From Panicum virgatum (taxonomy: Eukaryota; Streptophyta; Magnoliopsida; Poales; Poaceae): a DNA stretch of 64,000 bases. The stretch spans positions 24,662,913-24,726,912 of the forward strand of contig NC_053147.1 of assembly GCF_016808335.1 (NCBI RefSeq). Reading direction: 5' to 3'. The notes beneath the pieces are model-generated. The model was given only the letters and a program-made list of their open reading frames with translations. It did no database searches and was not told where the DNA came from. The first letter of the stretch is position 1, and every line of letters starts with the position of its first letter. The position numbers were made by a program, and so were the translations under genes. Shown one piece after another: positions 19,835 through 32,063 of this stretch.

Positions 19835-22269
19835 TGGCGGCGGCGAACACGCACGCGGGGGCACGGGGAGAGGAGGAGCATTGGATGCCCAAGCCAATCC
19901 TGGGCGTGTGTGTTGGAACTGTTCGTGCGTGCGGGCGTGCAGAAGCGCGGCATCGAGGGCGCCGGGACACGCCCCCGCTTCTCAGGGCCGCGGGCATGCG
20001 GGGGCGAGGCGTGCATGTTCAGCGGCCACCGGGTCAGTGCAACGTGGCCGTCCAATGTTGGACTTTATTTTTCTGGTTCCTTTGAGAGCTATACGAATGA
20101 TGAGCCACGAAAGGATGCTGGTTGCTGGGCGCTTCTCTGCTGCCGTGGCCGCAATGCGAAGCAAAGAGAACGGTGAACAGTGCTTTGTTCCAAAGTGAGA
20201 CAGTTGTTTGGTTTCCACGCAAGCACGCCCACGATCGCAGCTTCAGGTTATAGTTACAGCCTTACAGGGGCTCCATTTACCTCGAGGCAAAACGCCGCCA
20301 GTGAGCAGTCCTCAATTCGACGAAGAAAAAGGCGCGGCTGAAGCTGAAACGGACGGGGAAAAGACGCCCGGCCCGGTTGCCCCGACCTCACGGTCTCGCG
20401 GGATCATCAGATGATCAGACGATAAGTAGTGTCTTCAGGAAGCAAACCCTGAAACCCTGGCCAGTGACGATCATCACATGGAGCGGTCAGAAAACAGAAC
20501 CCCTTGGCTGCCAATGAGTGTCCATCTCAAACAGAACAGTCAACATGCAAGCGGAGCCGAGCACCACGCACTGGCGCGGGCAAGAATGTCAGAACGATGG
20601 CAGCGGATCGGCCGCTGGCCGTAGCGCAGGAGAGAGGCGGCGCTGCAGGCTGCAGTGCGCGTCTTGGCTGGGACCTGGAGAGAAAGGGACGGCAGATAGG
20701 CACGAGTCGCTGTCATCCTCGTGCGAGGCGATGGGCATGGAGTCCGGGGGCGGGCGCCGCTGGATGGACCGGAGGATGCCCGAGGCCACGAGCGAGATGG
20801 CCGCGGCCAGTTGTGTGTCGCCTGGCCTGGCCGGCCGTGGCCGCGCCGATTTCACAGGATCGGCAGAAAAAAGGAGAGCCAAAGATCTCTGAACCCAGTT
20901 GGGCTCGGGTGGGTTAACGGCCCAGCAGCAGTGGGGGGCAGCTCGGGAAGTTGGGCTACTCCTGCCGCGCCAGGTTTGCCACCTTTGCCACCAGGGGCCA
21001 GCACGGGCCGGTTTGCTTGGGGCAGCAAAGCTAGTAGTGGGTTTCAGGATCTGGATCTTGGATCTTAAGCTGTGGTGCTGCCTCCTGCGGGGGCCGGGCT
21101 TGCAGCAGCACGGCTAAAATGAGGGCATCTGAGCTCAAAAGTTTAACGGCGGCCCGTCGGGGCTTGTTTGCGACACCAGCGGGCTAAGGGCCTGCTTGTA
21201 TTTAACCGGGCCAGATGTCGGTCCAGCTCTTTCGTAAGGTGCACAATTTTTTAGATGAAGGAATGGTGGTGGTGTTGCTACCTACCCCACTTCATTGTTT
21301 CTCTTCGAACAAGAATGGGGTTTCTGTTTGTCTGTCGTCATCCAGGACCTTCTTCGGCTTGCACCGTTCTGGAATCCACCGTCCTTCCTCGAGCAAAAAA
21401 CCTTCGGCCAAGCTCGAAAGGAACACCGTGAAAACATCTTCAAGACCCAACCACCACTGCCACTAGCACTTCATTCAGTGGAAGAACCAAAGAATCCATC
21501 ACACCCACACCACACACATACACAACTCGATCCTTTTTTGTTGCCATAACGGGCATCAGATGCTTTGCTTGCGCCATGACCTCCTCTCATTTTCCCCCTA
21601 CAAGGGTGATGGGCTGCTCATCTCACACGACACGCAAACGCCGCGCTCCGATCCCAACCTCGCGCGCTCGCGGCGGCATCCGGCAGCGCCGCGAAACCAA
21701 AGCCCGCGAAAACAGACCGAGAAACAAAAAAAAAGGGCACACTTTGCGGCCAAACAAATATACAAATACTATTTGTGCTGGGAATCTTTTTCTCCTTCCC
21801 TCCCTGGCGTGCTCATGTCAGCATCCGGTGTACTTTCTTTCCCGGCGAGGCGATGGAGTTGTACTTGTACATGCGTCCAAGATGTCCGCTTGGTCCCTTG
21901 TGATGTGAGGTCATGTGGAGGCATAGAAAACAGAAAAAAAAAAGTTTGTGCGACTTTATTTCATGGCATCCCTTCGTTACCCGAAAGAGTAACCCCGCTG
22001 CTCCTGGATCCATACCGGAAGGAGGTGAGGAAAAGGTTCCAAAGCTGTGCAGTGCGTGGTATATTGGCATGGGCGCATGGCATGGCACTTGGGAGGTCAC
22101 AGTAGTGTAGAGGTAGACGCCACACAAGCATGCCCTGGCGGTCTGAGATTGGTCAATAAAAACCACAAACAATAAAGTACAGACCCAATAATTGTACCGG
22201 TGTACTCTCCCCCTTTGTATTTGCAGCTCAACAAATCATGTAGGACTAGTACTACCGACTATAAACAAC
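19835..22269. other. Intergenic, no gene recognised
   Basis: About 2.4 kb. GC-rich patches (about 19840-20040, 20330-20420 and 20580-20880) give open frames on both strands but no motif I can assign. A minus-strand frame at 20589-20882 is the most protein-like and may be a gene relic. No RNA gene is seen. Confidence 0.4.
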
Positions 22270-22272
22270 TAA

Positions 22273-22505
22273 GGCTGCGTTTAGTTTCCAATTTTTTTTA
22301 CACAGTACTTATCATATCGAATTTTCGAACACATACATGAAGTATTAAATGTAGTTGAAAGAAATAACTAATTACATAATCTAACTGATTCATACGAGAT
22401 GAATCTAATGATGCTAATTAATTCATAATTGGAAATTAATTGTCAAGTAACAACGAAACGTGCTACATTACCCAAATCCAAACTTTTCACCAACTAAACA
22501 CCCTC
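22273..22505. mobile_element. Tourist (PIF/Harbinger) MITE
   Basis: Flanked by TAA on both sides (22270-22272 and 22506-22508), the canonical 3-bp target. Termini are GGCTGCGTTTAGTTT and, reverse-complemented, GAGGGTGTTTAGTTG. Length is 233 bp, AT-rich. Confidence 0.85.
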
Positions 22506-22508
22506 TAA

Positions 22509-23209
22509 AAAAACCAGACGGATTGTTTATAAATATGTGGTGACAAAACCTACAGTGCTATAGGCTCTATAATTGGAGTGTTCTATAAAAATTTACGTAG
22601 CTCTATTCTTTTTCCCCAGCCCCCATGGGCTGGCTATGGTCAAGTGTCCAGACAATCAGACCAAACGGTACACGCCGAGGACTGTGAGCCACAGCTAGGA
22701 GAAGGCGGCTACCAGGAGGCTACAGAAGAGAGGCAGGGCCGCATGGGCGTGCCGCGTGCGCGTAGCTTGATTGCCGAGCCGCCGGAGTGGGGGGAAATTT
22801 TTACAGGTAGCCGCCTCCTTTCCTAGGAGGATGGGATTGGCCGACGGGCGATTTGCCTGCGCATGCGCGGTTGTTTGACCGCCGGCAGTGATTGTTGGGG
22901 AGGGGGTGGGGCCTAGGTGAGTTATTAACCGTGTGATGTGTCGTTAACGATTGGTGTCCCGAGGATTTGGTTGCGCGCGGGCGCTTGTAGTACCTCCAAA
23001 AGTTTGCTATATTTTATTTGACAAATTTTGCGATTTGCCAACTCTCAAAACTATTTGTTAAGTAAAAAAACAGTTTCTCTTTAATAGTTTGCTATTTCGG
23101 ACTTGGCAAAATAAAAAAAGCAATAGACAACATACAAGCAGAGAGAAGACTTTATTTTGGTGGTCATTATGCAGCATGCATGCAGAGAGAGGATTTGCCA
23201 AGTCCTTTA
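22509..23209. other. Intergenic, no gene recognised
   Basis: The right half (from about 22995) is related to the sequences flanking the MITE at 23213, with repeated TTGCCAA/TTTGCTATATTTTA phrases. It may be the left arm of an older nested foldback element that ends near 23797. Confidence 0.45.
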
Positions 23210-23212
23210 TTA

Positions 23213-23640
23213 GAGCATCTCCAGCAGTTTGGCAAATCGAGTTGCCATCTTTGATTTTTGGCAAAAATGTTAAAAATACTCCTCCAACAGTTTGGCAAAA
23301 GGCTTGTTAATTTTTGGCAACTTGGGAAAAACCAGCCTCCAACGCGTAAATATACCCGCGTGGCGCGCGGTTGGCATCGTGGTTTCTAGTCAGGTGGGAG
23401 GGTGAAAAAAGAAATAAATAACAGAGAAGGGTTCCTGATTTAAGTTTTCAAGAGCTGGAAGGGCATAAATATAATTTTGGTTCTTTCTCAGGGTTCCTGA
23501 TGTAAGTTAGATTTGGATTTGGCAAGTGAATTATACCAAACTGTTGGAGATAAGCTTTTTTTTTACTTGGCATATCTTTTTAGAAGTTGGCAAAATACAA
23601 GATATGCCAAGTAAAATATGGCAAATTCTTGGAGATGCTC
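23213..23640. mobile_element. MITE with GAGCATCTCC termini
   Basis: Left GAGCATCTCCAGCAGTTTGG and reverse-complemented right GAGCATCTCCAAGAATTTG are inverted repeats. TTA flanks both sides (23210-23212 and 23641-23643), consistent with a PIF/Harbinger-type target. Length is 428 bp. It appears nested in a related older element. Confidence 0.8.
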
Positions 23641-23643
23641 TTA

Positions 23644-24838
23644 AGTTGCCATATATGCACGGTGAGGGAGGGTTTTTGTCAAATTGCTATATTTTACCAA
23701 ATTGTTTGCCAAACTATTAGAGGGGTGTTTCAAACATTTTTCCCAAAAAATTAAGGAGATCAACTCCATTTGCTAAACAGTTGGAGATACTCTCATTGGC
23801 TGGCAACGCAAGCACATCGATCGAGGACCCTAGCACTCTAGCAGGGTCGGAGAAAGGGACTATCATTTGAAGCGCGCGGGATCTTCTGCCGCGCTTGTCC
23901 TCGGCTGGCACAGCGAAATCCCGGCCGCTTTGGGCAGCCGAGCCACCGATCCGGCGGAAGACATGCACTGCAGGTGCCGTGCACCGACGAGTTGTTGTTC
24001 CAAGTCGCCGGCTTTCATTATTCCGGCGGGGGTACGGTGGCCGCGCACTAGCGGTCAATGGCCACTCGGCAGTCGACACCGCATACCACTCCGGACGAAA
24101 GAAAGAGGCCAGGATTCCTGCGCCGGTGGCCCCCGTCAAGTCCGGACATCTCCCGTTCGAGGTGGAATTCTCGCTTGTCAGGTCGACACGAGCATTGCTC
24201 CTGGAACCATTCAGCTCGCGCGCGTGGCACGGCAGCCTAACCCGTCATCAGGCAAGCAGGGTGTTGGTGCGCGTGCGTAACGTAACGGTGGGGACTGGAA
24301 CGGGACGGGACGGGGACCGCGCGCGGCGTGCGCGGGGCGCGACAGCGAGGTGATCAATCTTCCGCGTGCTCCCATCACCGGCGCCCATGCGCGCGCCACG
24401 GGGATCATGATGAAACCGCGCGAATTAACCCACCCCACCACCACCACGAGAAGCTCGGAACCCACACGAAGACGAAGCCCCGCCGGTGTAGAACGAAGTC
24501 ACGAGAGCACCGGCCGCGTCCATGTCGAGCCTGTCGAAATCCGGCCAAGTATTCCTCCTACTAGATCCCATTGCTCGCTCGATCACTTTTGCCGTTCCGA
24601 TCAGATGCTCCGGCCCTCGACTAAGACCCCACCAAAAAAATTAACCAGGACGCTTAAGCACTAAGCACATTCCTTTAGCTGCTCCCATCCGGTTCCTGAA
24701 AAATCTGTCGTTGCTTAAACGCATGCTAAATTTCGAATTGTGAATCCTTTGGTTAGGCTGAGGAAAGGTTCGAAGAGAGGAATTCCTCGCTGCAGGCGGC
24801 AATGTATGCAAGAGTCGGCGGAAGAAAACGGCGGACGT
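23644..24838. other. Intergenic, no gene recognised
   Basis: The first 150 bp continue the degenerate foldback sequence; the remainder is GC-rich without an assignable protein. Confidence 0.45.
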
Positions 24839-24839
24839 A

Positions 24840-24993
24840 CTACTCCCTCCATCCGAAAAGGGTTAGTAAACTTGCCCCGCAAACAGTATTTATAGTTTCA
24901 GATCATATAAAAGGCGGATAACAGTGATAGCTAGACCACGCGCTGGCATTAATTAGCTTGAGGTCAACATAATAGAGAAAAATAAGGGAGTAA
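24840..24993. mobile_element. Stowaway-like MITE (short)
   Basis: The left end TACTCCCTCCATCCGAAAAG and the right end AAGGGAGTA are inverted at the tips of a block of about 150 bp. Confidence 0.65.
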
Positions 24994-25838
24994 TTACATT
25001 CTAGCCTTCTAGGTGCCTAAATAAAATTAACAATTTTTCAGGTCAGAGAATAACTCTGAAACATTAAAAGACAACTTCCACATGTACTGTGGCCCCAATT
25101 CGACCGGTTTGAGCTGTTGAGTAGAGTTCAGTTCAGCGCGCGTTATGTCCCAATCCAACCCATCGGTGTTGTTTTTGTGGTCTTTCTTTTTCTTTTTGTT
25201 GCCTAGTTATGATATCCCAGAAACATAACCTTGTATTTTTCTGCTATATAAAAAAAACGTTGGAGCTACAACATTATATTCCGCATCTCATTCTTTACAG
25301 CACCAAAGAATAGCATTTTCAAGTTAACAATGGATAAAACATATGCGACATTACAATATAACATGGAATATGTTGCCTAAAATAATGAAAAATTCTAGTG
25401 CAAATGAAATCAGGAGTGAGAAAGAAAAGACTAACGACCTGTAATAACCCATACTTTAGGACATAGCTACTAACATATTTATAAAATTATATATGTGAAT
25501 TTAATAAACTTGTTACGTTGTAGAATTTACTGATGATTGGTGTCCATATATCAACCACATTTTATTCTAAAATTTGTCGAGGTTTAATCTTGTGCATTTT
25601 TTAATTTTCCTTCACATTCTTTGTCAAATGCCATATTTCTTACATAACGTTTGGATACTTCATATGAAAACATACAATGGGTTTGTATTGCTACAAAGCC
25701 GATCCCTACCAATCATATGGGCATCCCTATATACTTAGTCGAGGCTTTGTTCGATGCCCGCGCACACATAAGCACCCCTAAGATTTCAACGAATTTTCAA
25801 TTAAACTAACAGGTTCGGAATGAAATATACCTTAACAC
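24994..25838. other. AT-rich intergenic, no gene seen
   Basis: Nothing recognisable. Confidence 0.5.
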
Positions 25839-25839
25839 A

Positions 25840-26278
25840 AATTATGATATTTTGCTGAGGTCTTTTACCTAAAAGCAAGTATTATAACATCTAGTCAATA
25901 GACTGAGAAGAGAGAGACACAAAATGGCAGTTGATGAGTCGACCGGCTGAATCACACCCAATGAGAACAAAGCATCGATTCCCAGCCAGTTGCAGGCGAC
26001 TCACCAGGTGTTATCTTCCTCCTTCCAATCCTGTGTGCCAATCCTGTTACGCCCGGGGAATTATGAAATTTTGTTAAGATGGTTCACCTAAAAGCAAGTA
26101 TTATAACACAGTCAGTAGACTGAGAAGAGAGAGAAATAGACGGACGGTTGATGAGTCGCCCAGCTGAATCACAGCCATCAAGAACAAAGCATCCATTCCC
26201 ACCTAGTTGCGGGCGCCTCACCAGGGGCATCTTCCTCCTTCCAAACCTGTGTACCAATCTTGTTACGCGTGGGGAATC
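25840..26278. repeat. Tandem duplication, two units of about 219 bp
   Basis: Unit 1 (about 25840-26058) and unit 2 (about 26059-26278) share ACCTAAAAGCAAGTATTATA, GACTGAGAAGAGAGAGA and ATCTTCCTCCTTCCAA. Several mismatches separate them. No coding frame. Confidence 0.85.
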
Positions 26279-26329
26279 ACATGTAAAATCAACTACATGA
26301 TCTACATGGTCTATATTATCGGCTAAATA

Positions 26330-27220
26330 TGATATGGTGAAAGCATATAGGCCCCTAATTCGTGTTTTGGTAATTAATGACAACATTCATGGACTAACGA
26401 TTTCATTTGAGATGATAAGTATAGGTTAGTTCATGAATAAATGAGGATTCATCGATGTCGTGGAACGATTTGGAGATGATGATCAAGCGATGAGCTCAAG
26501 GCAAAGGTATAATAAAGAGCTTTTCTATTTTGCCGGTCATAAGGTGATTAGCGAATGAAAAATGACCGAATTAATAGGATAGATAGCCGTACTATCAAGA
26601 GGGGTCCTTGCACCTTTGCTTGACGGGTCTCTAGTGCCATTTTGCTAAAAAAAATCCTTGTTGCATGCACGAGGGCTAACTTTGGTAGAGAAAATGGTAA
26701 CTTGGTTTAAAAATGTTGTGCTGACTGTCTAGGGCGGACTGTCCGGCCGTAGATGGCGGATGGTACGCCACACATGTTCAAAAACATCCAGAGGCGTGGA
26801 TGTCTCTGGTGAGAAAAAGCTTTGAAGGGCGGATGGTCCGGCCCTGTTTGGAGACGTTGTTTACCTCTGCTTGGAGAAAACTGCCAAGGGCGGTCGGTCC
26901 GCCCTACTAACATGAATTTTTACAGAGACGTCTGTGGCTTTGTTTAGGCTAAGAGGTTGAACGGCAGATTGTCCGCCCCTAGAGCGCGGACGGTTCGCCG
27001 GTCATTTGTAGAAAACATCCAGAGACGATTTCATCTCAGGTGGTCTGGAAGTTTGAACTGCGGATGGTCCGCCGGGGCTATAACGGTCACTTCTGACACG
27101 CAATCATTGCACTCTGACTCACTGGTCTTGAATGGCGGATGGTCCGCGATTGCGTAGAAAAGAGTGTAACAGCTAGTTTTTGAGGGAAACTCTATATATA
27201 CCCATTGGCCGGCCATTTGA
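26330..27220 (+). mobile_element. LTR-like fragment with GCGGATGGTCCGCC motif array
   Basis: It begins with the phrase TTTTGGTAATTAATGACAAC, found at the start of several grass LTRs. It carries at least eight near-palindromes of the type GCGGA(C/T)GGTCCGCC between 26730 and 27150, then a TATA box (CTATATATA, about 27190) where an LTR promoter would be. No matching second LTR or target duplication could be defined, and the right side runs into the LINE. Confidence 0.55.
27189..27199 (+). promoter_or_regulatory. TATA box of the LTR-like fragment
   Basis: CTATATATACC lies downstream of the motif array at the expected end of U3. Confidence 0.45.
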
Positions 27221-27249
27221 GGACTCTCTTGGCCACTTAAAGCATTCTT

Positions 27250-29055
27250 GACACAATTGAGCTGGTCAATGTAGCCAAGTCCGACCACCAAGTGTGAACG
27301 GAGGAGGTTACCTCCCAAAATATTGGTCGAAGTCTTGGCACTGCTAGCCAAAATGCCAACACTGCCCAAATGTGTGTGTCAACTCTACAGTCAACAAAGA
27401 GATGTCTCCAGGTCTCAGGCTCCTAGCGGTAGAGTGGACACACCCCATTGTTTGGCCATCCCCTTGCACTTAGTCGGTCCGCCAGCCAACTGAATAATTT
27501 GCATTGGGGGGGGGGGGGGGGGGTGGGCGCAAACCTTCCAGAAAATCATGTTGATGTTTGTGTTCATGGATCCTATGTATTGTGCCTGATAAGCTGTCCT
27601 TGTTGTATACTCTTTAGATGCGGTGAATTCCCAATTGATTTCATTGTACTGAAGGGTTCAGGTTCACTTGATGTACGGTCTTCCAGAGCTGTACAAACTC
27701 AATGAAGTGGCCAGCTGAGAAAGCAAGGCTCTGAAGATCCAAGTCTCTAATCCATGCATTTCCTGCAAGCGCTTCGCTGAGCGAATGATTTTTCCTCTTT
27801 GATATCTTATAAATGGACGGGGCGACATCCTTTTGGGACATGCCCTGCAACCATGCACTACTCCAAAAGGCTATGTTTTCTCCATTGCCAATCGTGAGGG
27901 TTGTTGATGCCGCAAAAAGCTGGTGATCTGTGGCATTGCATGGGAGATCTTCACCCACCCACAGCCTGTCTCGACAAGCACGCCAAAGCCATCGTAAACG
28001 CAACGCTCTAGCAAACTTGCCTAGGTGAAGAATTCCAAGCCTCCATTCTTAGTTGGTCTCGCTGATCTAACCCAATTAACCTTGCATTTTTCTCTTGTTA
28101 ATTTCTCTATGCCTACCCACAAAAATTGCTTCCTCTTCGCATCAATCTCTTTCAAGGTTTCCTTAGGGACCTTGAGTGTTGTTAAAAAATAGACGGCTTG
28201 TGATGTAAGAATAGACTTGACGAGCGCTAGACGCTCCGCATGGTTTAGATTTCTCCCGTTCCAACCACATAATGGCCTTCTCGGGTAATTCTGATTGGCG
28301 AGGAGGATCGGGTAGTGGTCTGATAGTGACGTGGAGAGCGCGTGAAGGACGTGTGTGTCGAAAGCAGTGTCCCATGCATTCTGCATTGCAGAACACATGA
28401 TCCAACCTTGCAAGTGTGGGGTTTCGTCGCTCGTTACTCCAAGTACAATTGCGGTTTTGTAAATTAATTTCTCTAAGGTCGCACTTATCTAACGCATCCT
28501 TGAATTGTCCCATGAGCCGTCGATTTAAGTTGCGGTTATTCTTGTCGCTCGCCTTGTAGATGAGATTGAAGTCCCCCAGGATCAGCCATTGCGTGCCCGG
28601 TGACGGCTTTATGTTCCTCATATCTTGAAGGAGGGCCCACTTCCTATTGTGCCTCGCAGGTCCATACACTGTCGTGAGGAGTAAGGAGGTGAGGTACTCT
28701 CTAATCATTACTGTTGCAGAGATGTGGAAGTCGTGAGGAGGAAGGAGGTTAGGTCCTCTCTAATAGTTACTGTTGCAGAGATGTGGAAGTCAACCATGGT
28801 GCCGTTGGTCAAGCTCAATGTGGTCATCACTGCAGAGAAGAAGGATCCCTCCCCTAGTACTTGACAGATCGACCCGTTGCAGGCCTGTGTGCAAAACGGT
28901 TGAGATGATGACCACCTAAGTAGTTTGTTGTTGCCGCATCCAAGATACTCAGTTTTGTTTCTTGCAGGCATGCAATATGGCAGTAGGTTGAAGCATTTGT
29001 TTGATGTACCGTGTCTCACCGTGCGGGTAGGTTCAGGTCGCGAACGTTCCAACAC
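27250..29055 (-). pseudogene. LINE endonuclease / reverse transcriptase, broken
   Basis: The endonuclease part shows LLTTVYGPARHNRKW, WLILGDFNLI and LARLDHVFCN. Near 28310 the sequence jumps directly to the post-RT segment GWNGRNLNHAERLALVKSIL and KRKQFLWVG, so the RT fingers and palm with the catalytic Asp pair are deleted. Downstream is LFAASTTLTIGNGENIAFW and the zinc-knuckle region LSARGWPNNGVCPLY / ETWRHLFVDC (about 27380-27450), interrupted by a long poly-G run and stops. A duplication of about 70 bp around 28690-28790 also disrupts the endonuclease. Confidence 0.85.
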
Positions 29056-29298
29056 AAAATCTCTAGATTATGGCTTGTCATAAGCAACCAAGCAACAACG
29101 CTTGGTTGGCAGACAACGGCAGCTGCGAAGGCTAGCCCGAGCAATTACATCGGTAACAGCTTGGAGGGAAACACACGGAGAGTAGAGGCTGAAAAAGCGC
29201 CAATGAGTTCGCCTTTAGGCGACAGACGACGGCTGAACTGCAGCAGCCAGAGTTCATAGTCATTACATAAACAACCCTTGTGAGGCGAAGCCAAATGA

Positions 29299-29700
29299 TC
29301 AGTAGCAACATTGTAGGTAGAAATAACATATGTAGATGCGTTGATCCCATTGGCAGAAGAGGTTGCTTAAGCTGCCGCCTGCAGGGCTCCAGCGCTCGCT
29401 TGAAGACCCACAACTTCCATCTGCAGCCACCACGCCCTCCTGGAGCTCCGCAATCCCATCATCAACAAGGCCTGCAAGCGCGTGGTCGATCTCTGCGTCA
29501 TCGTCGATGTTGAACATGGTGGTGAGAGCAGCAATCACATCCGGCGGCAGAGGGCCATGAAACATAGCAATGTAATCTTGTAGTGCAGCTTCCACAGGCG
29601 ACAATTCATTATCTAGGAGCCCCAGCTTGCGAACAGACGACATTCTCGGAGCGTTGGACAGAAGAGCCCTGCAGCGTACCGTGGACGTACATGTCGAAGA
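29299..29700 (-). pseudogene. LINE ORF1-related C-terminal segment
   Basis: Carries VRKLGLLDNELSPVEAALQD and MFHGPLPPDVIAALTTMF, a signature of the segment just upstream of the endonuclease/RT in grass L1 elements. The frame stops at 29299 after a divergent tail. Confidence 0.7.
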
Positions 29701-29816
29701 CCCGCCGCTGGAGCCCGCGTCGCACTGACACCGGGGACGCCTCCGGCATCTAGTTATTGCTCTCCTAAGATGGAGTTTTCTGGTTGTGCAGCAGCGGCGG
29801 CTCCGGTGGTGCGAAG

Positions 29817-30520
29817 AGTTAGGGATGAAAACGAAAATGGTAATTTTCGATTTTCAAGAATCGTTTTCAAGATTTTATCGACTTTTAAGGCCAAAACGAA
29901 AATGAAAACAATTATCGAAGACACAAAAACGAAAATGGTAAAATAATATGAAAGTGAAAACAAATGATTTGAGCATCCTCTGATCATTTTCGAGAACTAT
30001 CGTATTTTTGAGTATTCTACCATATTTTACCGATAGAATCATAGAAATACTGTATTCACGTACAATACCAGCACTCTGTTATCTGTATTTTTAGAATCTC
30101 ATATCTATATTTTTAGAGAGTCACGACTCATTTGTCCTAACCCTTAAATCACAACCTAGCAACTTGAATTTATAGTACTATGAATAATTTTTTGGATGAT
30201 GGGATTATTGTCTAAATTTTTGTACTATGAAATGAGATACATGTCATGGATGAATGGATATTTGGATTAACATCTTAACCATCAGTATTTATGCACGAAA
30301 TGTGACAAATTATATGGTTAGAGTTGTGTTCTAGGATTTGACATATTTTTTTTCTTCAAAATACCATTTCAATAGGTTTCGATCGTTATTGATGTGGTCT
30401 CGATCGTATATTTTTGTTTTCGAAATTACCATGATACCGATGCCATTTTCGTTCGGATAATATCATATCATTTTCGCTTTCGATGAAAAAAATATGAACG
30501 TAAATGTAGTGGAGCCTTTC
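29817..30520. mobile_element. Decayed relative of the hAT MITE at 39696
   Basis: The left edge TAGGGATGAAAACGAAAATGG resembles the 39696 element terminus, and the right side is rich in inverted phrases such as CATTTTCG/CGAAAATG. Target duplication and exact right end are not clear. Confidence 0.4.
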
Positions 30521-30835
30521 ACCGATAGTGACACGCTCCCGTGAACGTGTATGTACCTCGTAGGTATACTCAGCTGCTACGTTGCTGTAGGCCCCCGATT
30601 TGGTGTCCCTGTGACGCCCTTGATTGTTTCCACTTTTGCTATGTGCCTAACGCGAACGTGCGATCAATGTTCGCGCGCGCCACGCCTGATCCGCACTGAC
30701 TGCACAGTGGCTTGACCCGGTTCGCTCGCTGCATGCGTGCACCTGAAGATGCGGCGGTAAAGGCCCCGCTCCATCATGTGAGCGGGGCCTCCGGCGTCAG
30801 AAGCCGCTTGGATGGATCGTCGGAGCCGAAGGGAC
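30521..30835. other. Intergenic, no gene recognised
   Basis: Nothing recognisable. Confidence 0.5.
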
Positions 30836-31090
30836 GAGGATGTGTTTAGATCCGTAAAATAGGGGTAAAAAGGATCACTATAGCACTTTTCGTTTGTTTG
30901 TGCTAATTGTTGTCCTATCATGACCTAACTAAACTCAAAATATTCGTCTCGTCGTGTACATCAAAACTATGCAATTAATTTTTTTTATTTATCTACATTC
31001 AATACTCCATGCATGAGGTAAAAGATTTGATGTGATAGGTGAATAGTGAAGTTTGGAGAGAGAAATTTTGGAAGTGAACACAGCCAAGCT
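30836..31090. mobile_element. Tourist-like MITE
   Basis: The left GATGTGTTTAGATCC pairs with the reverse-complemented right GGCTGTGTTCACTTCC. The interior contains CTCGTCGTGTACATC and CAATACTCCATGCATGAGG, shared with other MITEs here. Confidence 0.65.
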
Positions 31091-31665
31091 GAGAGCTCTG
31101 CACGTACACATGACGAAAGCGAAAGGAGGAAACAGTAAATCGGCTAAGTTTTGACCCAGTGTATCAAAATATAGGTTCCATTGAATAGCTCAGTACAGGC
31201 CTGGCTCAGTATTTTTTTTTGCGAAAAAGAACTAACTAGCTCAGTATGTGTTTTTTGTCTGATGATTTTCAATGGATTTTAGGTAACTTGACAAACCATA
31301 GACAGGAAGAGCAAAGCTTGTCAAAGTAGTGAAAGGAAAGCTATGGTAGGTTTCATTTTATTCACTTAATGTTGCTGGATAAACGAGTTAAATTAATTGT
31401 CAACGTTGAGCTTCTGCATGCTCAAACCAATGCGGCATTGCCTCTCTCGGCCCTCGCTCATGAAAATGATTCTTGTGTACCTATATCCCACCAGCTCCGT
31501 TCTAAACCAGTGGCGGATCTAGTAGTGGGTCTAGGAGAGCTCCCTAGGAGGAAGAAGGGAAGGAAGAAGAAAGGAATGAAGAGAAAGAAGAAAATCAGCC
31601 CCCTTAATCCATTTCTGGATCTGCCATTATCGTTCTCCTTCGTCGTATACTAGCGTATCACCAGG
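31091..31665. other. Intergenic, no gene recognised
   Basis: Nothing recognisable; an open frame at 31369-31653 has a low-complexity Lys/Arg-rich tail. Confidence 0.45.
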
Positions 31666-32063
31666 TAACTAAGGGTGTATTTAGATCAATTTGCATTTTG
31701 CATTTTTGTGTTTTTAAAAGGGAATCTTCAATATTTGAAGTATTAAATGTAGACTAATCACAAAACTAATTACAGATCTCGTCTGTAAACTAGGAGATGA
31801 ATCTAATGAGCATAATTAATCTATCATTAGAGCATATTTATTGTAGCATTATTGTAGCAATTTAGTGTCTAATCACGTAATAATTAGGCTCATTAGATTC
31901 GTCTCGCGATTTACATTCCATTTATGTAATGCGATTTATTTTTTTACTACATTTAGTACACCATGCAAGCGGCAAGCAACTCCACCAGAAAAGCCGCTTC
32001 ATCTGAGGAGGCAGAGCCGGAGCTGTTTTTGGAAGAGCCGAAGCCCTACCAAACGGGGCCTTA
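31666..32063. mobile_element. Foldback MITE fused to a second Tourist-like end
   Basis: A long imperfect hairpin (AATCTAATGAG / CTCATTAGATTCGTCTCGCG and flanks) starts at GGGTGTATTTAGATC. From about 31965 the sequence changes to a different family ending GAAGCCCTACCAAACGGGGCC. This reads as one MITE truncated by, or recombined with, another. Confidence 0.6.

Larger units (their letters stand above)
27230..29750 (-). mobile_element. L1-type LINE, internally deleted
   Basis: On the minus strand, from 5' to 3': an ORF1-type C terminus (about 29300-29700), apurinic endonuclease (about 28450-29050), the extreme 3' part of the RT region (about 28020-28300), then the zf-RVT region (about 27250-28000). 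The RT catalytic core is missing. Both outer boundaries are approximate; no poly-A tail was found on the 3' (left) side. Confidence 0.85.

Noticed and set aside
20504..20917. Possible gene on either strand
   Set aside because: Compositional open frames without a family signature; at best a relic.
27505..27524. Poly-G runs (also near 17513 and 48064) as G-quadruplex regulators
   Set aside because: Simple homopolymers in repeat-derived DNA whose lengths are unreliable; no gene context supports a regulatory role.
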